Assembly (NCBI RefSeq): GCF_023100905.1
Contig: NZ_CP064686.1
Location: forward strand, 2,542,001-2,606,000
DNA length: 64,000 nucleotides
Direction of reading: 5' to 3'
Source of the DNA: Bradyrhizobium sp. 4
GTDB lineage: Bacteria; Pseudomonadota; Alphaproteobacteria; Rhizobiales; Xanthobacteraceae
The position numbers were made by a program, and so were the translations under genes. The notes below the pieces were generated by a model, which saw only the letters and a program-made list of their open reading frames with translations, was not told where the DNA came from and did not search any database. The first letter of the stretch is position 1; each line of letters starts with the position of its first letter. Positions 17,310-26,405 of the stretch are shown piece after piece.

Positions 17310-18080
17310 TCAAAAATTCACCCGGTTCGAGATCGCCCCATCCACGACGAGATTGGAGCCCGTGGTGAACCCCGACACCGGGCTCGCCAGAAACACCGCT
17401 GCGCTCGCGATCTCCTGCGGCGTCGCCATGCGGCCGGTGGGGTTGCGCTTCATCGCATCATTGTAGCGCTCGGGCATGTTCTGCTCGATCGTATTCCAGA
17501 CGCCGCCCTTGAAATAGACCGTGCCTGGCGAGACCACGTTGACGCGGATCTTCTTCTTCGCATATTGCCGCGCCAGCCCCTTGGCCATGTGGATCAACGC
17601 AGCCTTGATCGGGCCGTAGGAGCTCGCCGTGTCCGCTTGCGCCGCGGAGATCGATGAGATGATCACGAAAGCGGCATCGCCGCTGCTTGCACCGCTGGCC
17701 TCGAGGAACGGCCGCGCGGCGTCGAACGCATGCACGGCGCCGAGCAGGTCGAGCCGAAAATTCTGTTCCCACGAAGCGGCATCATGGCCTTGTGCCATCG
17801 CGCCTGCGTTGGAGAACAGCATGTCGATGCCGCCAAGCTCCTTTGCAGCATTCTCGATCCAGGATTTCAGTGCCGCGCCGTCGGTGACGTCGACCGGACT
17901 GCCGGTCGCGCGAATCCCGCTCGCCTTCAACTCCGTAACAGTGGCGGCAACCTGATCGGCGTTGCGCGCACACACCGCGACATTGCTGCCTTCGCCGGCC
18001 AGCGTCGCCGCAATCGCCCGCCCGATGCCGCGCGTGCCGCCAAGCACGACGGCGTTCTTGCCCTTGAGACCGAGATCCAT
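17310..18080 (-). CDS. Short-chain dehydrogenase/reductase (SDR) family protein
   Basis: A 256-residue classical SDR. The cofactor motif is GGTRGIGRA near residue 14, with FSNAGA (NAG) near 90. The catalytic Ser is in ISSISAAQ and the Tyr-x3-Lys in SYGPIKAAL. Family members oxidise or reduce alcohols and ketones with NAD(P); the substrate is unknown. The gene stands alone between two palindromic repeats. Confidence 0.88.
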   Translation of the reverse strand: MDLGLKGKNAVVLGGTRGIGRAIAATLAGEGSNVAVCARNADQVAATVTELKASGIRATGSPVDVTDGAALKSWIENAAKELGGIDMLFSNAGAMAQGHDAASWEQNFRLDLLGAVHAFDAARPFLEASGASSGDAAFVIISSISAAQADTASSYGPIKAALIHMAKGLARQYAKKKIRVNVVSPGTVYFKGGVWNTIEQNMPERYNDAMKRNPTGRMATPQEIASAAVFLASPVSGFTTGSNLVVDGAISNRVNF

Positions 18081-18150
18081 TGTTTGGTTTCCTTTTTTGT
18101 TGGTCGCAGCGAGTGTAGCTGTTTCGAGAGACGCCCAAAAGCCTCCACAT

Positions 18151-18238
18151 CGTCATTGCGAGGAGCTCTTGCGACGAAGCAATCCGGAATGCCACCGCGG
18201 AAAGACTCTGGATTGCTTCGCTTCGCTCGCAATGAGCG
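18151..18238. repeat. Palindromic repeat, CGTCATTGCGAGC family, copy 2
   Basis: Begins CGTCATTGCGAGGAGCTCTTG and ends in TTCGCTCGCAATGAGCG, with inner GAAGCAATCCGGAA / CTGGATTGCTTC arms. The left arm carries an insertion relative to copy 1. Confidence 0.85.
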
Positions 18239-18255
18239 TGTGGAAACAGCGGCCC

Positions 18256-18543
18256 TCACTCCGGTGCCGCCCCCACCGGCGGGCCGCCGGGCGGGCGGTG
18301 CAGGAATGTCAGTGAGACGTAGGCGCCGGCCCAGGAGCCGATCGCCGCGAAAGCCACATAGAAAGCGTTTTCGGTGTAGCTGATCACCGCATAGGAGGAG
18401 AGCATGTACCAGACCGCGCTCCAGTTCGCCGCGGGCACGCGCTTGCGCGCGATCACGGCCGAGGTGAACATGACATAGACCGCGTCGGTGGCCGCCGTTG
18501 CGATGAACACGGCGCCTGCGGTGAGAGGATCGATGGCGGCCAT
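18256..18543 (-). CDS. Small integral membrane protein, unknown function
   Basis: A 95-residue hydrophobic protein. Two or three membrane segments are visible: TAGAVFIATAATDAVYVMF, then two between about residues 43 and 80, with a Pro/Gly-rich tail HRPPGGPPVG. I start at the ATG at 18543 with AAGGAC upstream; the much longer open frame upstream of it is antisense to the CoA-transferase gene. It is divergent from that gene. I do not recognise the family. Confidence 0.65.
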   Translation of the reverse strand: MAAIDPLTAGAVFIATAATDAVYVMFTSAVIARKRVPAANWSAVWYMLSSYAVISYTENAFYVAFAAIGSWAGAYVSLTFLHRPPGGPPVGAAPE

Positions 18544-18597
18544 TGCATGTCCTTGTGTGCTAATGCGATGGTCGCAAACTAAAGGGAGAGAAGGGTC

Positions 18598-20010
18598 ATG
18601 CAAAGCCCCACCGAAATTCTCAGTGGCATCTGGACCTCCGCCGGTGGTGACGCCGCCGCGCTCGCGCGCGTGCGGCTGACGGGCGAGGAGCCGCAGATCC
18701 CGTCCTCGTTTCGCGTCGCAATTGCCGGCCAAACGACTATCGCCGCCGCCGGCCTTGCCGCCGCCGAAATCTGGAGATTGCGCAGCGGCGAAGCGCAGGA
18801 CGTCAGCGTCGAACTGCGCCATGCCGTCGCCGAATGCCGCTCCGAGCGCTACTTGCGCGTCGACGACAAGCCGCCGCCGCCCGCCTGGGATGCCATCGCC
18901 GGCGTCTACAGAACCGGCGACAACCGCTTCGTCCGCTGCCACACCAATTTCCCGCATCATCGCGACGCCGTCTGCAAGGTGCTCGGCTGCGAACCCGAGC
19001 GCGAGAAGGTGCAGGCCGCATTGATGCAATGGAAGGGCGAGGATTTCGAGACTGCGGCTTACGCTGCGGGCGGCGTCGTTGCCCTGATGCGCTCCTACGA
19101 CGAATGGTCGGCGCTGCCGCAGGCCCGCGCGCTCGCCGAATTGCCGCTGGTCTCGATCGAGAAGATCGGCGAGGCCCCGCCGAAGCCATGGCCGCAACGA
19201 TTGCCAAAAGGCGATCGCCCGCTCTCGGGCCTGCGCGTGCTTGATCTCTCCCGCGTCATCGCGGGGCCAGTCGCCGGCCGCACGCTCGCCGCGCACGGCG
19301 CGGATGTGCTGCTCGTGTCAGGCCCCGAACTGCCGGCCATTCCGTGGCTGACCATCGACACCGGCCGCGGCAAGCTCACCACCTTCATCGAGTTGAAGAG
19401 CGAGGCCGGACGTGCGCGGATGCGCGCGCTGTTGAAGGACGCCGACATCTTCTCACAAGGCTATCGCCCGCGCGCGCTCGCCGCTCTCGGCTTTACGCCC
19501 GAGGACGCGGCAAAAATCAATCCCGGCATCGTCTACGTGACGCTGTCGGCCTATGGCCATGCCGGCCCATGGGCGGAGCGGCGCGGCTTCGATTCTCTGG
19601 TGCAGACCACGACCGGCTTCAACCATGCCGAGGGACAGGCTGCCGGTATGGATGGACCGAAGGAATTGCCGGCACAGATGCTCGACCACGCCACCGGCTA
19701 TCTGATGGCGTTCGGCGCGATGATGGCCAAGGCCCGCCAGGCCCGCGAAGGCGGCAGCTGGCACGTGCGCGTATCGCTGGCGCAGATCGGGCGCTGGCTG
19801 TGGAATCTCGGACGGCTCGATAATGGCCTGAATACCCCGGATATTACGGGCGAGGCCGTACACGCTGCATTCATCGAGAGCATGCCATCTGGCTTCGGCC
19901 CGTTGAAGGCGGTGCGCCATTCAGCGATGCTGTCGAAGACGCCGGCGCAATGGAGCCGTCCGGCGATGCCGCTCGGCAGTCATCCGGCAGAGTGGCCGGT
20001 GACAAACTGA
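18598..20010 (+). CDS. CaiB/BaiF (class III) CoA-transferase family protein
   Basis: A 470-residue protein. The C-terminal two-thirds carries class III CoA-transferase features: LSGLRVLDLSRVIAGPVAGRTLA near residue 210, then GADVLLV, and VYVTLSAYGHAGPW near 315. The first 200 residues look like a second, weaker copy of the fold (SFRVAIAGQTTIAAAGLAAAEIW). The aspartate that carries CoA in known enzymes sits in a position read here as FDSLVQ. These enzymes move CoA between carboxylic acids; acceptor and donor are unknown. GGGAGAGAAGGGTC precedes the ATG. Confidence 0.82.
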   Translation: MQSPTEILSGIWTSAGGDAAALARVRLTGEEPQIPSSFRVAIAGQTTIAAAGLAAAEIWRLRSGEAQDVSVELRHAVAECRSERYLRVDDKPPPPAWDAIAGVYRTGDNRFVRCHTNFPHHRDAVCKVLGCEPEREKVQAALMQWKGEDFETAAYAAGGVVALMRSYDEWSALPQARALAELPLVSIEKIGEAPPKPWPQRLPKGDRPLSGLRVLDLSRVIAGPVAGRTLAAHGADVLLVSGPELPAIPWLTIDTGRGKLTTFIELKSEAGRARMRALLKDADIFSQGYRPRALAALGFTPEDAAKINPGIVYVTLSAYGHAGPWAERRGFDSLVQTTTGFNHAEGQAAGMDGPKELPAQMLDHATGYLMAFGAMMAKARQAREGGSWHVRVSLAQIGRWLWNLGRLDNGLNTPDITGEAVHAAFIESMPSGFGPLKAVRHSAMLSKTPAQWSRPAMPLGSHPAEWPVTN

Positions 20011-20155
20011 CGTGAAGCTGACGTGTCGCAAATTTTTAACGCAAACCGAAAGGCGCCCGGCGTTTTTTAGGTTGTTTGAAATCACAATTCGGCACTATTA
20101 GCGCGACCGATGACGCCGGCATCCGCTGGTATCATCGCAGACATGACCGGGCCCC

Positions 20156-21400
20156 ATGGTAGTTGAAAATACCAAGCGATTGCAGGTGCTTACAAAACAA
20201 CGGGTAATTACATCCGTAGTTTTACTAGCTCTTGCCGGTGCCGGGGCTTACGGCTTCCTCCATGCGGGAGCGAAGGAGAAGAACCACTCCGAGATCTCCA
20301 GCCAGTCGCGCAGGAATGCGCAGAACTTCACGCCGACGCCGTCGGAATGGGCGACGCTGACGATCGAGCCGGTCAAGGCCAAGACCTTCCGCGCCGAGTA
20401 TGTCACCGAGGGCAAGGTCGCAGTCGACGAGGACCGTTCGACGCCGGTGTTCTCGCCCTATGCGGGCCGGGTGACCAAGCTGCTCGCCAAGCCCGGCGAG
20501 GTGCTGAAGCAAGGTCAACCGCTGTTCACGATCGAGGCCGCCGACACCGTGCAGGCCCAGAACGATTTCATTGCAGCGATGAGCTCGCAGAACAAGGCGA
20601 AGTCGGCGATCGATCTTGCCGACATCCAGTTCAAGCGCGCCAAGGACCTCTACGAGGGCCATGCCATCCCCCTGAAGGACTATCAGCAGGCGGAAGCGAC
20701 CCAGGTTCAGGCGCAGAACGACATGCGCTCATCGGCGACGGCGCTGGAAGCAGCGCGCAACAAGCTGCGTATCCTCGGCTTCACCGACGAGACCATCAAG
20801 GCGTTCCAGGACAAGGGCGTCATCAATCCGGAAGTCACGATCTATTCGCCGATCGCGGGCACGGTCGTGCAGCGTAAGATCGGCCCCGGCCAGTACGTCA
20901 ATTCGGGCGCCAGCGATCCGGTCTTCGTCGTCGGCGACCTCTCCACGGTCTGGCTCACCGCCTTCGTGCGCGAGAGCGATGCGGCCGCCGTGTGCATCGG
21001 GCAGGACATCAGCGTCAACGTGATGGCGCTCCCGGGCCGTCCCTTGACCGCCAAGGTCAACTACGTCGCCGCCGCGATCGATCCGAACACCCGCCGCCTG
21101 CTGGTCCGCGCCACCATCGACAACAAGGACGGTCTGCTGAAGCCGGAGATGTTCGCCAACGTCACGATCTATTCGTCCGGCGATCGCGCCGCGCCGGCCG
21201 TACCGAAGCAGGCCTTGATCTACGAAGCCGACAAGGTCCGCCTCTGGGTGGCACGCGAGGACAAGTCGGTCGAGCTGCGCGAGATCAAGATCGGTCTCAT
21301 CAATGGCAATCTCGTCGAGGTCACCAGCAATCTGAAGCCCGGCGAGCAGGTGGTCACCAAAGGCAGCCTGTTCATCGACCGCGCGGCGTCCGGCAGCTGA
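20156..21400 (+). CDS. RND efflux periplasmic adaptor (CusB/CzcB-like)
   Basis: A 414-residue membrane fusion protein. The N-terminus has one signal/anchor segment (VITSVVLLALAGAGAYGF). A lipoyl-like half, FSPYAGRVTKLLAKPGEVLKQGQPLF, precedes a coiled-coil hairpin of about 80 residues and the second lipoyl half, IYSPIAGTVVQRKIGPGQYV. A beta-barrel domain follows. It bridges the inner membrane pump encoded 38 bp downstream to an outer membrane channel. The metal is not readable from the adaptor. Confidence 0.88.
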   Translation: MVVENTKRLQVLTKQRVITSVVLLALAGAGAYGFLHAGAKEKNHSEISSQSRRNAQNFTPTPSEWATLTIEPVKAKTFRAEYVTEGKVAVDEDRSTPVFSPYAGRVTKLLAKPGEVLKQGQPLFTIEAADTVQAQNDFIAAMSSQNKAKSAIDLADIQFKRAKDLYEGHAIPLKDYQQAEATQVQAQNDMRSSATALEAARNKLRILGFTDETIKAFQDKGVINPEVTIYSPIAGTVVQRKIGPGQYVNSGASDPVFVVGDLSTVWLTAFVRESDAAAVCIGQDISVNVMALPGRPLTAKVNYVAAAIDPNTRRLLVRATIDNKDGLLKPEMFANVTIYSSGDRAAPAVPKQALIYEADKVRLWVAREDKSVELREIKIGLINGNLVEVTSNLKPGEQVVTKGSLFIDRAASGS

Positions 21401-21438
21401 TCGACGGGCCGGGAAAAAAAGACAAGCTGAAGACCTGA

Positions 21439-24400
21439 ATGGATCGCCTCGTCGCCCTTGCCGTCAACCGGCGCTTCCTGATGGTCGGGATGTTCGTCGC
21501 CGTGCTCATCGGCGGCCTGATCGCGTTCAACCAGCTCAACATCGAGGCTTATCCCGATCCGACCCCGCCGATGGTCGACATCGTGACGCAGAGCCCGGGG
21601 CTGTCGGCGGAGGAGATCGAGCGCTACATCACGATTCCGATCGAGACCCAGGTCGCGGGTCTGAAGAACGTGACGACCATTCGCACCATCTCGCTCTACG
21701 GCCTCTCCGACGTCAAACTGCAGTTCTCTTTCGCCTACACCTATGACGAGGCGTTGCAGCAGGTCTTGAACCGCCTGGCGCAGCTCGCGCCGCTGCCCGG
21801 CAACGTGCAGCCGCAGATCTCGCCGCTCAGCCCGATTGGCGAAATTTTCCGCTACCGTCTCGTCGGTCCGCCGAACTACAGCGTGCTCGACCTCAAGACC
21901 ATCCAGGACTGGATTCTCCAGCGGCGCTTCCGTGCCGTGCCCGGCGTGATCGACGTCACCGGCTGGGGCGGCAAGAGCAAGACCTACGAGCTCCAGGTCG
22001 ACTTCAACAAGCTGGTCGCCAACGGCCTGACGCTGCCGCAATTGCTCCAGGCGGTCGGCAATTCCAACGTCAATGTCGGCGGCAACACCGTCAATATCGG
22101 TCAGCAATCGGCCGTGGTGCGCGGCGTCGGCCTGATCCGCTCGATCGACGACCTCGCCAACACCATGGTCTCGCAGACCAACGGCAATCCGGTGCTGGTC
22201 AAGGACGTCGCCACCGTCACCGTCGGCCAGAAGCCACGTCTCGGCATTGCCGGCCTCGACGAGGCGGACGACATCGTGCAAGGCATCGTCCTGATGCGCC
22301 GCGGCGAGCAGAGTTCGCCAACCATCAAGCGCGTCCACCAGCTCGTTCAAACCATCAACGAGTCCAGCATCCTGCCGCCCGGCGTGCGCATCGAACGCAT
22401 CTACGACCGCGGCGACCTGATTGAGCTCACCACCCACACCGTGCTGCACAACATGGTGGTCGGCATTCTCTTGATCGTGCTGCTGCAGTGGATCTTTCTC
22501 GGCGATCTCCGCAGTGCGCTGATCGTCGGCGCCACCATTCCGTTCGCGTTGTTCTTCGCGGTGATCATCCTGGTGCTGCGCGGGGAATCGGCGAACCTGC
22601 TGTCGGTCGGTGCGATCGATTTCGGCCTGATCGTCGATGCCACCGTCATCATGGTGGAGGCGATCTTCCGGCGCCTGACGCAGACGACGCCGATGTCGGA
22701 ATCCGAGCAGATGTCGTCTGAGACGCTGTTCGGCATGAAAAGCCACGCCATCCTCAGCGCGGCGGCCGATGTCTCCCGTTCGATCTTCTTCGCCGCGGCG
22801 ATCATCATCGCGGCCTTCCTGCCGCTGTTCACGCTCTCCGGCGTCGAGGGCAACATCTTCGGACCGATGGCGCGCACCTATGCCTACGCGCTGGCCGGTG
22901 GACTACTTGCGACCTTCACCGTCACCCCGGCGCTGTCCGCGATCATCCTGCCCGCGCATGTCAGGGAGACCGAGACCAAGGTGATGCTGATCCTGCATCG
23001 GATCTACATGCCGGTGCTGCATTGGGCGGTCGCCAACCGCGGCATCATGCTCGGTGGTGCGTTCGGCCTCGTGCTGATGACGGTTGCGCTCAGCCGGTTG
23101 CTTGGCCTCGAATTCCTGCCGAAGCTGGAGGAGGGCAATCTCTGGATCCGCGCCACGCTGCCGCCGACCATCTCGCTTCAGGAAGGCAACTCCTACGTCA
23201 ACGAGATGCGCAAGGTGATCCGCGCGCGGCCTGAAGTGGAATCCGTGGTGTCGCAGCACGGCCGCCCCGATGACGGCACCGACGCCGCCGGCTTCTTCAA
23301 CGCCGAGTTCTTCGCGCCGCTCAAGCCCGCCAGCCAATGGCCCGGCACCCGCGACAAGGAAGAGCTGACCGCGCAACTGCTCAAGCAGCTCGACGATCGC
23401 TTCCCCGGCGTCGAGTTCAACTTCTCGCAATATCTCCAGGACAACGTCTCCGAAGCCGTCTCCGGCGTGAAGGGCGAGAACTCGATCAAGCTGTTCGGCA
23501 GCGACCTCCAGGCGCTGACCGACACCGCCAACAAGATCAAGTCGGTGCTGTCAACCGTGCAGGGCGTCACCGATCTTGCGGTGTTCACCTCACTCGGGCA
23601 GCCGACCATACAGATCGACATCAACCGTGCCAAGGCCGCGCGCTACGGCCTCGCGCCGGGTGACATCAACGCCACCATCAAGGTCGCGATCGGCGGCGAC
23701 ACCGCCGGAGACATCTACGAGGCGGGAAGCGACCGCCACTTTCCGATCATCGTTCGTCTCGCGCCGGAATTCCGCAGGAGCGCCGAGGCGATCCAGAATT
23801 TGCGGATCGGCGCGCCCGGACCAAACGGCACCGTCACGCAGATCCCCCTGAGCGAGGTCGCCAGCATCAGCCTCGTCTCGGGTGCGGCCTACATTTATCG
23901 CGAGCAGCAGGAACGCTATCTGCCGATCAAGTTCTCGGTGCGTGAACGCGACCTCGGCAGCGCCATCCGCGAGGCGCAGCAGAAGATCGCCGATCAGGTG
24001 CAGCTGCCGCCCGGCGCGCACATGGACTGGGTCGGAGAATTCGGCAATCTCCAGGACGCGATCCGGCGATTGTCGATCGTGGTGCCGATCTCGCTGGCGC
24101 TGATCGGCGTCCTGCTCTGGTTCAATTTCGGCTCGATGACTGACACGCTGCTCGCCATGAGCGTGATCCCGATGGCGATCTTCGGCGGCGTGCTCGGTCT
24201 TTTGATCACCGGCACCGCCTTCAGTGTCTCGGCGGCGATCGGCTTCATCGCGCTGTTCGGTATCGCCGTGATGGACGGCATCATCATCCTGTCGCAGTTC
24301 AACCAGCTCATCGAAGAGGGCATGGACCGCATGAGCGCGGTGATACGCACCGGCGAATTGCAGCTTCGGCCGGTGCTGATGACCTGCGTTGTCGCCGGCA

Positions 24401-24555
24401 TCGGCCTGTTGCCGGCCGCGCTTTCGGAAGGCATCGGCTCGCAGGTGCAGAAGCCGCTCGCGGTGGTCGTGGTAACCGGCATGATGCTCGCCCCGATCGT
24501 GATCCTGGTGACGCTGCCGGTGTTGATCTCCTTCTTCTCCCGCCGCGCACGCTGA
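21439..24555 (+). CDS. Heavy-metal efflux RND pump (CzcA/CusA family)
   Basis: A 1,038-residue RND transporter with the usual pattern of a TM1 start (FLMVGMFVAVLIGGLIAF), two large periplasmic loops and two bundles of five to six helices. The TM4 proton relay reads VGAIDFGLIVDATVIMVEA, i.e. the D-F-G-x3-D-x6-E motif of the divalent-cation group (CzcA-like) rather than the monovalent Cus group. Likely export of Zn, Co, Cd or Ni by proton antiport; the exact metal is inference. It is co-transcribed with the adaptor. No outer membrane channel is in the operon; a TolC gene lies at 26987-28417 on the other strand. Confidence 0.9.
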   Translation: MDRLVALAVNRRFLMVGMFVAVLIGGLIAFNQLNIEAYPDPTPPMVDIVTQSPGLSAEEIERYITIPIETQVAGLKNVTTIRTISLYGLSDVKLQFSFAYTYDEALQQVLNRLAQLAPLPGNVQPQISPLSPIGEIFRYRLVGPPNYSVLDLKTIQDWILQRRFRAVPGVIDVTGWGGKSKTYELQVDFNKLVANGLTLPQLLQAVGNSNVNVGGNTVNIGQQSAVVRGVGLIRSIDDLANTMVSQTNGNPVLVKDVATVTVGQKPRLGIAGLDEADDIVQGIVLMRRGEQSSPTIKRVHQLVQTINESSILPPGVRIERIYDRGDLIELTTHTVLHNMVVGILLIVLLQWIFLGDLRSALIVGATIPFALFFAVIILVLRGESANLLSVGAIDFGLIVDATVIMVEAIFRRLTQTTPMSESEQMSSETLFGMKSHAILSAAADVSRSIFFAAAIIIAAFLPLFTLSGVEGNIFGPMARTYAYALAGGLLATFTVTPALSAIILPAHVRETETKVMLILHRIYMPVLHWAVANRGIMLGGAFGLVLMTVALSRLLGLEFLPKLEEGNLWIRATLPPTISLQEGNSYVNEMRKVIRARPEVESVVSQHGRPDDGTDAAGFFNAEFFAPLKPASQWPGTRDKEELTAQLLKQLDDRFPGVEFNFSQYLQDNVSEAVSGVKGENSIKLFGSDLQALTDTANKIKSVLSTVQGVTDLAVFTSLGQPTIQIDINRAKAARYGLAPGDINATIKVAIGGDTAGDIYEAGSDRHFPIIVRLAPEFRRSAEAIQNLRIGAPGPNGTVTQIPLSEVASISLVSGAAYIYREQQERYLPIKFSVRERDLGSAIREAQQKIADQVQLPPGAHMDWVGEFGNLQDAIRRLSIVVPISLALIGVLLWFNFGSMTDTLLAMSVIPMAIFGGVLGLLITGTAFSVSAAIGFIALFGIAVMDGIIILSQFNQLIEEGMDRMSAVIRTGELQLRPVLMTCVVAGIGLLPAALSEGIGSQVQKPLAVVVVTGMMLAPIVILVTLPVLISFFSRRAR

Positions 24556-24564
24556 CGCCGCCAA

Positions 24565-25191
24565 TCACAGCATCCGCTGCGCGATCCGCACCAGCATCAT
24601 GGTGCCGAGGCCCAGCAGCATCAGGCTGGCCAACCGACTGCTCATCGACAGCATGCGCGGCGTCAGCCGTGATCGCGCCGTTGCCACGATCGTGCTGAGC
24701 ACGGTCCACCAGATCGCGGAACCGACGAAGACACCGGCGATCAGCGGGGCTGCCGCGGCCTGCATGGAGAAGGCGTGCAGCGCAGCCAGAAACAGGATGA
24801 CGGTCAGCGGATTGGTGAACCCAAGCGCGATGGCGCTGAGATAGGCGCGCGCCAGATGCACGTTGTCGATGTCGTCGGTCGCCTGGAGTGCGACCGAGCC
24901 GCGATGGGTTCGGATCACGAACCACAGCAACGTGAGCGCCGAGACGATGCCGAAGCTGGCGGCATTGGCCTCGACCCAGGGCTGTGCAAGCGAGCCCAGG
25001 CCCAAAACCGCGAGGGCGCTGTAAGTGAGATGCACGGTCGCCGCGCCGAAGCCGGTTGCGAGGCCCGTGGCCATGCCTGATGCCAATGTGCGCTGAATGC
25101 ACAGCATGCCCATCGGTCCGATGGGGGCGGCGACGGTGAAACCAATTCCAATGCCGGAAAAAAGCGCGGCAAGATAATGCGATAAAGGCAT
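24565..25191 (-). CDS. LysE-family translocator
   Basis: A 208-residue inner membrane protein with about six hydrophobic segments. The N-terminal LysE/RhtB signature reads AAPIGPMGMLCIQRTLASG, and ALGFTNPLTVILFLAAL lies near residue 115. The family exports amino acids or small cations; substrate unknown. It converges with the RND pump gene, with only 9 bp between the stops. The ATG at 25191 is preceded by AAAGGC. Confidence 0.86.
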   Translation of the reverse strand: MPLSHYLAALFSGIGIGFTVAAPIGPMGMLCIQRTLASGMATGLATGFGAATVHLTYSALAVLGLGSLAQPWVEANAASFGIVSALTLLWFVIRTHRGSVALQATDDIDNVHLARAYLSAIALGFTNPLTVILFLAALHAFSMQAAAAPLIAGVFVGSAIWWTVLSTIVATARSRLTPRMLSMSSRLASLMLLGLGTMMLVRIAQRML

Positions 25192-25320
25192 GCACCCGCA
25201 CGAACAAATGAAATCTGTGCGTGTGGGTAGCCCCGAAAATGAATCGCCGCCTCAACCAGAAGGGTGAGAAACGAGCGAGAGCACAAACACGTTCGTGTGA
25301 GTCCAAGGAGTTTGTGCCTT

Positions 25321-25361
25321 CGCGACAACAGTTCCACACTTCACTGTGGAACTGTGTCGCG
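25321..25361. other. Long near-perfect hairpin between amidohydrolase and LysE genes
   Basis: CGCGACAACAGTTCCACA and TGTGGAACTGTGTCGCG are complementary over 17 bp with a single bulged A, and enclose CTTCAC. It begins 31 bp after the amidohydrolase stop on the minus strand. No T-run follows, so it is not a typical intrinsic terminator. Confidence 0.7.
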
Positions 25362-25391
25362 GTCGTTGAACCGAATTGCGCCTGTCGCGAC

Positions 25392-26354
25392 TCAGAACCC
25401 GTAGAGTTGCGCCGGGTTGTCGACCAGGATCTTCTTGCGCACATCCGCATCCGGCGCCCACACCGGAAGCTGGTTGAGCAGGCGGCCGTCGTCGATCTGG
25501 TAGAGCGGCGCGATGTCGGTGGCTTTGCGTCCCTCGACACGGCTCGAATCGGGATGCGGCCAGTCCGTGCCCCAGACGATGCGGTCCGCATTCGCCGCGA
25601 TCAGTGCGCGGGCATAGGGCACCATGTCCTGATAGTCGGGCGCGAGCTTCGAGGAGCGATAGGCGCCGGAAATCTTGACATAGGCCTTGCCGGATTTCAC
25701 CAGCGCGACCAAGTCGGCAAATCCTGGCTGCTCCAGCCCAAGCGAAGCCTCGAGGCCGCCGAAATGGTCGAAGACAACGGGTACTGGCGCCGTCTCGACG
25801 AGGTCCTTGATTGCCGAGATCATCGGAAGCGTGGTGTAGAGCTGCACGTGCCAGCCGCGCGCCTTCATGCGCTCGACTGCGGCGGTGAAACGCGGCCGGC
25901 CGACATTGGGGTCGTTGACGCCGCCGGTCGCGAGATTGAGGCGGACACCGCGAAAGCCGTCCGCCTGCATGGTATCGAGCTGGGCCTCGGTCGTTTTGTC
26001 GTCAATCACGGCCACCCCGCGCGCGGCCGCGCCACGCGCCTTCATGCCGAACAGGGTGGAGGCGTTATCGGTGCCGTAGACACTCGGCGTCACGATCACA
26101 ACGCGCTCGATATGCAGCGCCTTGTGCAATGCGGCCATTTCCTCCGGCGAAGCCGGCTCCGGCGTGTAGACGCGGCCCGCGAAGAACGGAAATTTTTCGA
26201 CGTCGCCATGGATGTGGGTGTGACAGTCGCAGGCATGGGCCGGGACGTCGAAATTAACGGGCGTCGCGGGCTGCGCGGCACGTGCGTGGGCTTTGTTGGA
26301 CATGGCAACTCCGGCGGCAAGGGAGGCAAGCAGGACGCTGCGTCGGCTGAGCAT
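25392..26354 (-). CDS. Exported amidohydrolase of the 2-pyrone-4,6-dicarboxylate hydrolase (LigI-like) family
   Basis: A 320-residue TIM-barrel hydrolase. The N-terminus MLSRRSVLLASLAAGVAM with ARA nearby is a twin-arginine-like export signal. The metal-site start CDCHTHIHGD lies near residue 42, and the strand-end residues FDHFGG and WGTDWPHPD are typical of the amidohydrolase_2 group. The family includes lactonases and decarboxylases of aromatic breakdown; the substrate is unknown. Its downstream end is followed by a long hairpin. Confidence 0.82.
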   Translation of the reverse strand: MLSRRSVLLASLAAGVAMSNKAHARAAQPATPVNFDVPAHACDCHTHIHGDVEKFPFFAGRVYTPEPASPEEMAALHKALHIERVVIVTPSVYGTDNASTLFGMKARGAAARGVAVIDDKTTEAQLDTMQADGFRGVRLNLATGGVNDPNVGRPRFTAAVERMKARGWHVQLYTTLPMISAIKDLVETAPVPVVFDHFGGLEASLGLEQPGFADLVALVKSGKAYVKISGAYRSSKLAPDYQDMVPYARALIAANADRIVWGTDWPHPDSSRVEGRKATDIAPLYQIDDGRLLNQLPVWAPDADVRKKILVDNPAQLYGF

Positions 26355-26405
26355 GGTTTCTCTCCCCGTTTTGTTATTTGGCGGTGGCGTCGGGACAGTA
26401 TCACA

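Noticed and set aside
18544..19296. A longer version of the small membrane protein at 18256
   Set aside because: The upstream extension is antisense to the CoA-transferase gene and reads as random Arg/Ala/Gly-rich sequence; the ATG at 18543 has a ribosome binding site.
20026..20075. AACGC...GCGTTTTTT after the CoA-transferase gene as a terminator
   Set aside because: The stem is only about 5 bp with a loop of about 17 nt; too weak to list as a feature.
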